DNA of 64,000 bases from Allobosea sp. WAO (GTDB lineage: Bacteria > Pseudomonadota > Alphaproteobacteria > Rhizobiales > Beijerinckiaceae), in contig NZ_JXTJ01000006.1 of NCBI RefSeq assembly GCF_001509835.1, positions 496,001 to 560,000 on the forward strand. Direction: 5' to 3'. The notes below the pieces were generated by a model. That model ran no database searches and was not told the DNA's origin. It saw only the letters and a list, made by a program, of their open reading frames with translations. This document shows positions 61,920-64,000 of the stretch, in pieces (position 1 is the stretch's first letter; every line of letters begins with the position of its first letter). The position numbers were made by a program, and so were the translations under genes.

Positions 61920-62829
61920 CTCGCCGGTCGCCCAATGCATGTCGCAGGCGATGGAATGCCAACAGGCGAGGGAAAAACTCGCGGAACTCCAGCGCTTCCT
62001 CAAGGACTTCGAGGTTGCCGATGCTGCCTACGGCGACCCCCCGCCTGAGAAGATATTTCACAAGGATGGAAGCGTCAGCACACGGGTGGACAATCTGGAG
62101 GACGTAGGGCTCGAGTCGAGCGACCTGACGATCACTGGAACGAATTTTCAGGCTGTCGTCTACAAGCAAGGGGAGCCGCCGCAATACACTGTTGGCTTTC
62201 AGGGTACTGAGGAATGGCTGGGCGCCGACATGATCGCCAATGCCGAGCAGGCTTTGAACATCAGATCTGACGGGATGCCGACTGACTACTACGCTCGCGC
62301 TCAGCATATCGCCAACAAAATGGAGATCATGCGTCGGGTATCCGGAGCCGCGCCGCCGACTTTCGTCGGTCACTCGCTTGGCGGCGGCCTTGCCAGCGCC
62401 GCGGCGGCAGCGAGTGGGAGCCCCGCCACCACATTCAATGCAGCCGGCCTCCACTCGGAAACCGTTAGCAACCGTATGGAAGGGGGGGCTCCGGTCTCGG
62501 CGGTGCGGATCAAGGGAGAGATGCTCACCTCGGTGCAGTCCACCATCCCGGGGCTGCCCGAGGCCCATGGCACTCCGCATCTTCTCGATCCACCCTCCGG
62601 GATCGGCAAGGCGTTGCTCCTCGCCGCTGGCGCGCTGCTCGGCGGCGTAGTTCCGGCGATCGGCGTGCTGGGAGGGCTGCTCGGTGCCATGGCCATTCGT
62701 TCGGGTGTTTTGCATACTTGCCCGGTCATCCGGGAAAGCCTGGATCGAGCGATCCAAGATGCGCGCACCAACGTGGCGAAGTTGTGCGGGGGAGGGGCGG
62801 GCGAGCCAAGCATGGCTCCGCTTCTATGA
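61912..62829 (+). CDS. Lipase-type putative type VI effector
   Basis: A 305-residue alpha/beta-hydrolase of the lipase class 3 kind. The nucleophile elbow is FVGHSLGGGLASA with Ser155; the substrate strand YTVGFQGTEEWLGADM precedes it. The C-terminus has a long glycine-rich hydrophobic stretch (ALLLAAGALLGGVVPAIGVL). There is no signal peptide. Followed by an ankyrin-repeat gene, a PAAR protein and a DUF4123 gene, it fits a T6SS phospholipase effector. GC drops here: 62281-62340 is 52%. Confidence 0.8.
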   Translation: MDDSPVAQCMSQAMECQQAREKLAELQRFLKDFEVADAAYGDPPPEKIFHKDGSVSTRVDNLEDVGLESSDLTITGTNFQAVVYKQGEPPQYTVGFQGTEEWLGADMIANAEQALNIRSDGMPTDYYARAQHIANKMEIMRRVSGAAPPTFVGHSLGGGLASAAAAASGSPATTFNAAGLHSETVSNRMEGGAPVSAVRIKGEMLTSVQSTIPGLPEAHGTPHLLDPPSGIGKALLLAAGALLGGVVPAIGVLGGLLGAMAIRSGVLHTCPVIRESLDRAIQDARTNVAKLCGGGAGEPSMAPLL

Positions 62830-62858
62830 CGGCTGTACCCTGTGTATGAGCGAGAAGC

Positions 62859-63251
62859 ATGATCACACCCCGCCCCGGTTCCACGCCGCTTGCGCAAGCC
62901 GTTGTCAACCGCGATCTTGCGCTGGTCGAGAAACTGCTTGCCGTGGGCGCCCCGCCCGACAGCGCAGACGAACGCGGGCAGAGCGCTTTGACGCTGGCCA
63001 CCGCTACCGACCAGTACCGCATGGCCAATCTTCTCGTCGCACACGGTGCGAACATCTGGTTCGCCGACCGGCTTGGCTTCACACCCGCGATCTTCGCGCA
63101 ATACAGCCGGTTGCGCCCGGACAGCGAAGAAGGCCGGGCGCTTCGACAGTTCATTTCCTTGCTTCAGAAGGCGGGGTATCCTTGGCCGCCTGCGACACCG
63201 CCAGAGGTCAAAGCGCTTCGCGAGGCCGGGCGCTGGCCGCCGGTTAGGTGA
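62859..63251 (+). CDS. Ankyrin-repeat protein, putative immunity protein
   Basis: A 130-residue protein with two clear ankyrin repeats (GSTPLAQAVVNRDLALVEKL, then GQSALTLATATDQYRMANLL) and a third, weaker one. Ankyrin proteins are common partners of secreted toxins, and the position right after the lipase suggests an immunity role for the producer cell. A periplasm-acting lipase would usually need an exported immunity protein, but no signal is seen here, so the role is unsure. GAGAAG precedes the ATG. Confidence 0.75.
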   Translation: MITPRPGSTPLAQAVVNRDLALVEKLLAVGAPPDSADERGQSALTLATATDQYRMANLLVAHGANIWFADRLGFTPAIFAQYSRLRPDSEEGRALRQFISLLQKAGYPWPPATPPEVKALREAGRWPPVR

Positions 63252-63358
63252 TACGAGGCCGGAGACACGACTTCATCCGACCCGTCGCGTCGTCCGGTAC
63301 AAGATCTCGTCGAATTGGCCTTGTTCGAACCACTCGGAACTGAAGGGGTTTGATCGAA

Positions 63359-63793
63359 ATGCCCCCCGCAGCGCGCGTGACCGATATGCACACTTGTCCG
63401 ATGGTGACAGGCGTGGTGCCGCATGTCGGCGGTCCCATCCTGCCGCCTTGCGCGCCGACCGTGCTGATCGGCGGACTTCCTGCGGCGCGCGTCAGCGATA
63501 TGGCGACCTGTGCCGGTCCGCCAGACGTCATCGTGAAGGGCTCGGCGAGCGTCATCATCTGCGGCATGCCGGCGGCGCGCATCGGAGACATGACGGCTCA
63601 TGGCGGGGTGATCGTCACCGGCCAGTTGAACGTCATCATCGGTGATCTGGGCGGAGGCGGCGCAGGCGGCGGGGCGAGTGACCTGTCGGCGGCGCTGTCG
63701 AGCGGCCCGGGCTTTCAGGCAGCCAAGGCCCAGGCTGACGCGCTGATCGCCGCAGCGCAGGCCGGAAAGCCGTTCTGCGAGCGCTGCCGGTGA
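63359..63793 (+). CDS. PAAR-domain spike tip protein
   Basis: A 144-residue protein with the PAAR repeat pattern over residues ~1-95: MPPAARVTDMHTCPMVTG, LIGGLPAARVSDMATCAG and ICGMPAARIGDMTAHGG, with Cys and His that bind the zinc at the cone tip. A glycine-rich linker and a helical tail follow. PAAR proteins cap the VgrG spike of type VI secretion and carry cargo. GAAGGGG precedes ATG 63359. It overlaps the next start by 4 bp. Confidence 0.9.
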   Translation: MPPAARVTDMHTCPMVTGVVPHVGGPILPPCAPTVLIGGLPAARVSDMATCAGPPDVIVKGSASVIICGMPAARIGDMTAHGGVIVTGQLNVIIGDLGGGGAGGGASDLSAALSSGPGFQAAKAQADALIAAAQAGKPFCERCR

Positions 63794-64000
63794 ACGATAC
63801 GCAAGCAGCGGAACCGATCTATGCCGTCGTCGATACGGCTCAAAATCCCAGACTGTATGGATTGGTGCAGAGCTGTTCGCAGGCCATGTGCCTGTTCTTC
63901 GGCAACGTCGCCGAGCCGCTGAATCGGGCGGCCCCCTATCTGGTGAGGATCGATCGGCAGGAGCCGCTCTACAAGGCGTGGGTTGAGGAGGGCTCGGATC
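63790..64000 (+). CDS. DUF4123 effector chaperone, cut off by the window end
   Basis: The first 70 residues of a protein that starts at GTG 63790 inside the PAAR stop and runs past the end. It shows the DUF4123 opening: EPIYAVVDTAQNPRLYGLVQ, then CLFFGNVAEPLNRAAPYLVR. DUF4123 proteins load effectors on the VgrG/PAAR spike. A VgrG gene would be expected nearby outside the window. Confidence 0.88.
   Translation, partial: MNDTQAAEPIYAVVDTAQNPRLYGLVQSCSQAMCLFFGNVAEPLNRAAPYLVRIDRQEPLYKAWVEEGSD

Overview
The window is GC-rich, densely coded DNA from an alphaproteobacterium, most likely a Hyphomicrobiales (Rhizobiales) member close to Bosea. This rests on gene content (a complete Sox thiosulfate-oxidation cluster, many ABC and TRAP uptake systems, a DUF1127 gene, HWE-type kinase) and on a dispersed palindromic repeat of a kind common in that order. 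The genus is an inference; no rRNA is present. The only RNA gene seen is tRNA-Lys(CUU) at 27839-27914.

Region 1-27.6 kb is mostly housekeeping and metabolism: an AraC and a TetR regulator, ilvC, a run of three tiny membrane proteins (4450-5120), a DUF1127 protein with a hairpin beside its ribosome binding site, a DedA protein, a nitrate/sulfonate-type ABC importer (7263-10194), an HWE sensor kinase, and a chain of pdxY, EEP hydrolase, PhzF-like, NUDIX and M3 peptidase genes. leuA follows, preceded by a Leu-rich leader peptide that points to attenuation. Then come a large TPR protein, an Lrp regulator divergent from phhA, a soluble chemoreceptor and a RutG-like uracil permease.

Region 27.8-43.5 kb begins with the tRNA and a small double-glycine-leader peptide gene (28207-28479), then holds the sulfur-oxidation island. 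One arm runs leftward (soxY, soxZ, soxB, soxC, soxD, a monoheme cytochrome, soxF, a cytochrome c); soxA-soxX run rightward from the same control region. Beyond a repeat element are soxW-soxV (leftward), soxS-soxR-soxT (rightward), a DUF2892-rhodanese pair and a secreted metallo-beta-lactamase-fold enzyme. The ArsR-type SoxR has two cysteines spaced as in persulfide sensors, and AT-rich palindromic sites recur in front of the satellite genes.

Region 43.5-60 kb is nutrient acquisition: ybaK; a TRAP transporter with a carbamoylase/allantoate-hydrolase-type enzyme, RidA and a LysR regulator, tied together by an identical 15-bp LysR-type box in front of dctP and ridA; a six-gene Ugp-like ABC operon that also encodes an inositol-monophosphatase-family protein and an EEP phosphodiesterase; and a divergent second ABC importer sharing a control region with nested inverted repeats.

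Region 60-64 kb is accessory: three poorly known small proteins and then what looks like a type VI secretion cargo module (small protein, lipase, ankyrin protein, PAAR tip, DUF4123 chaperone running off the window edge), with locally lower GC.
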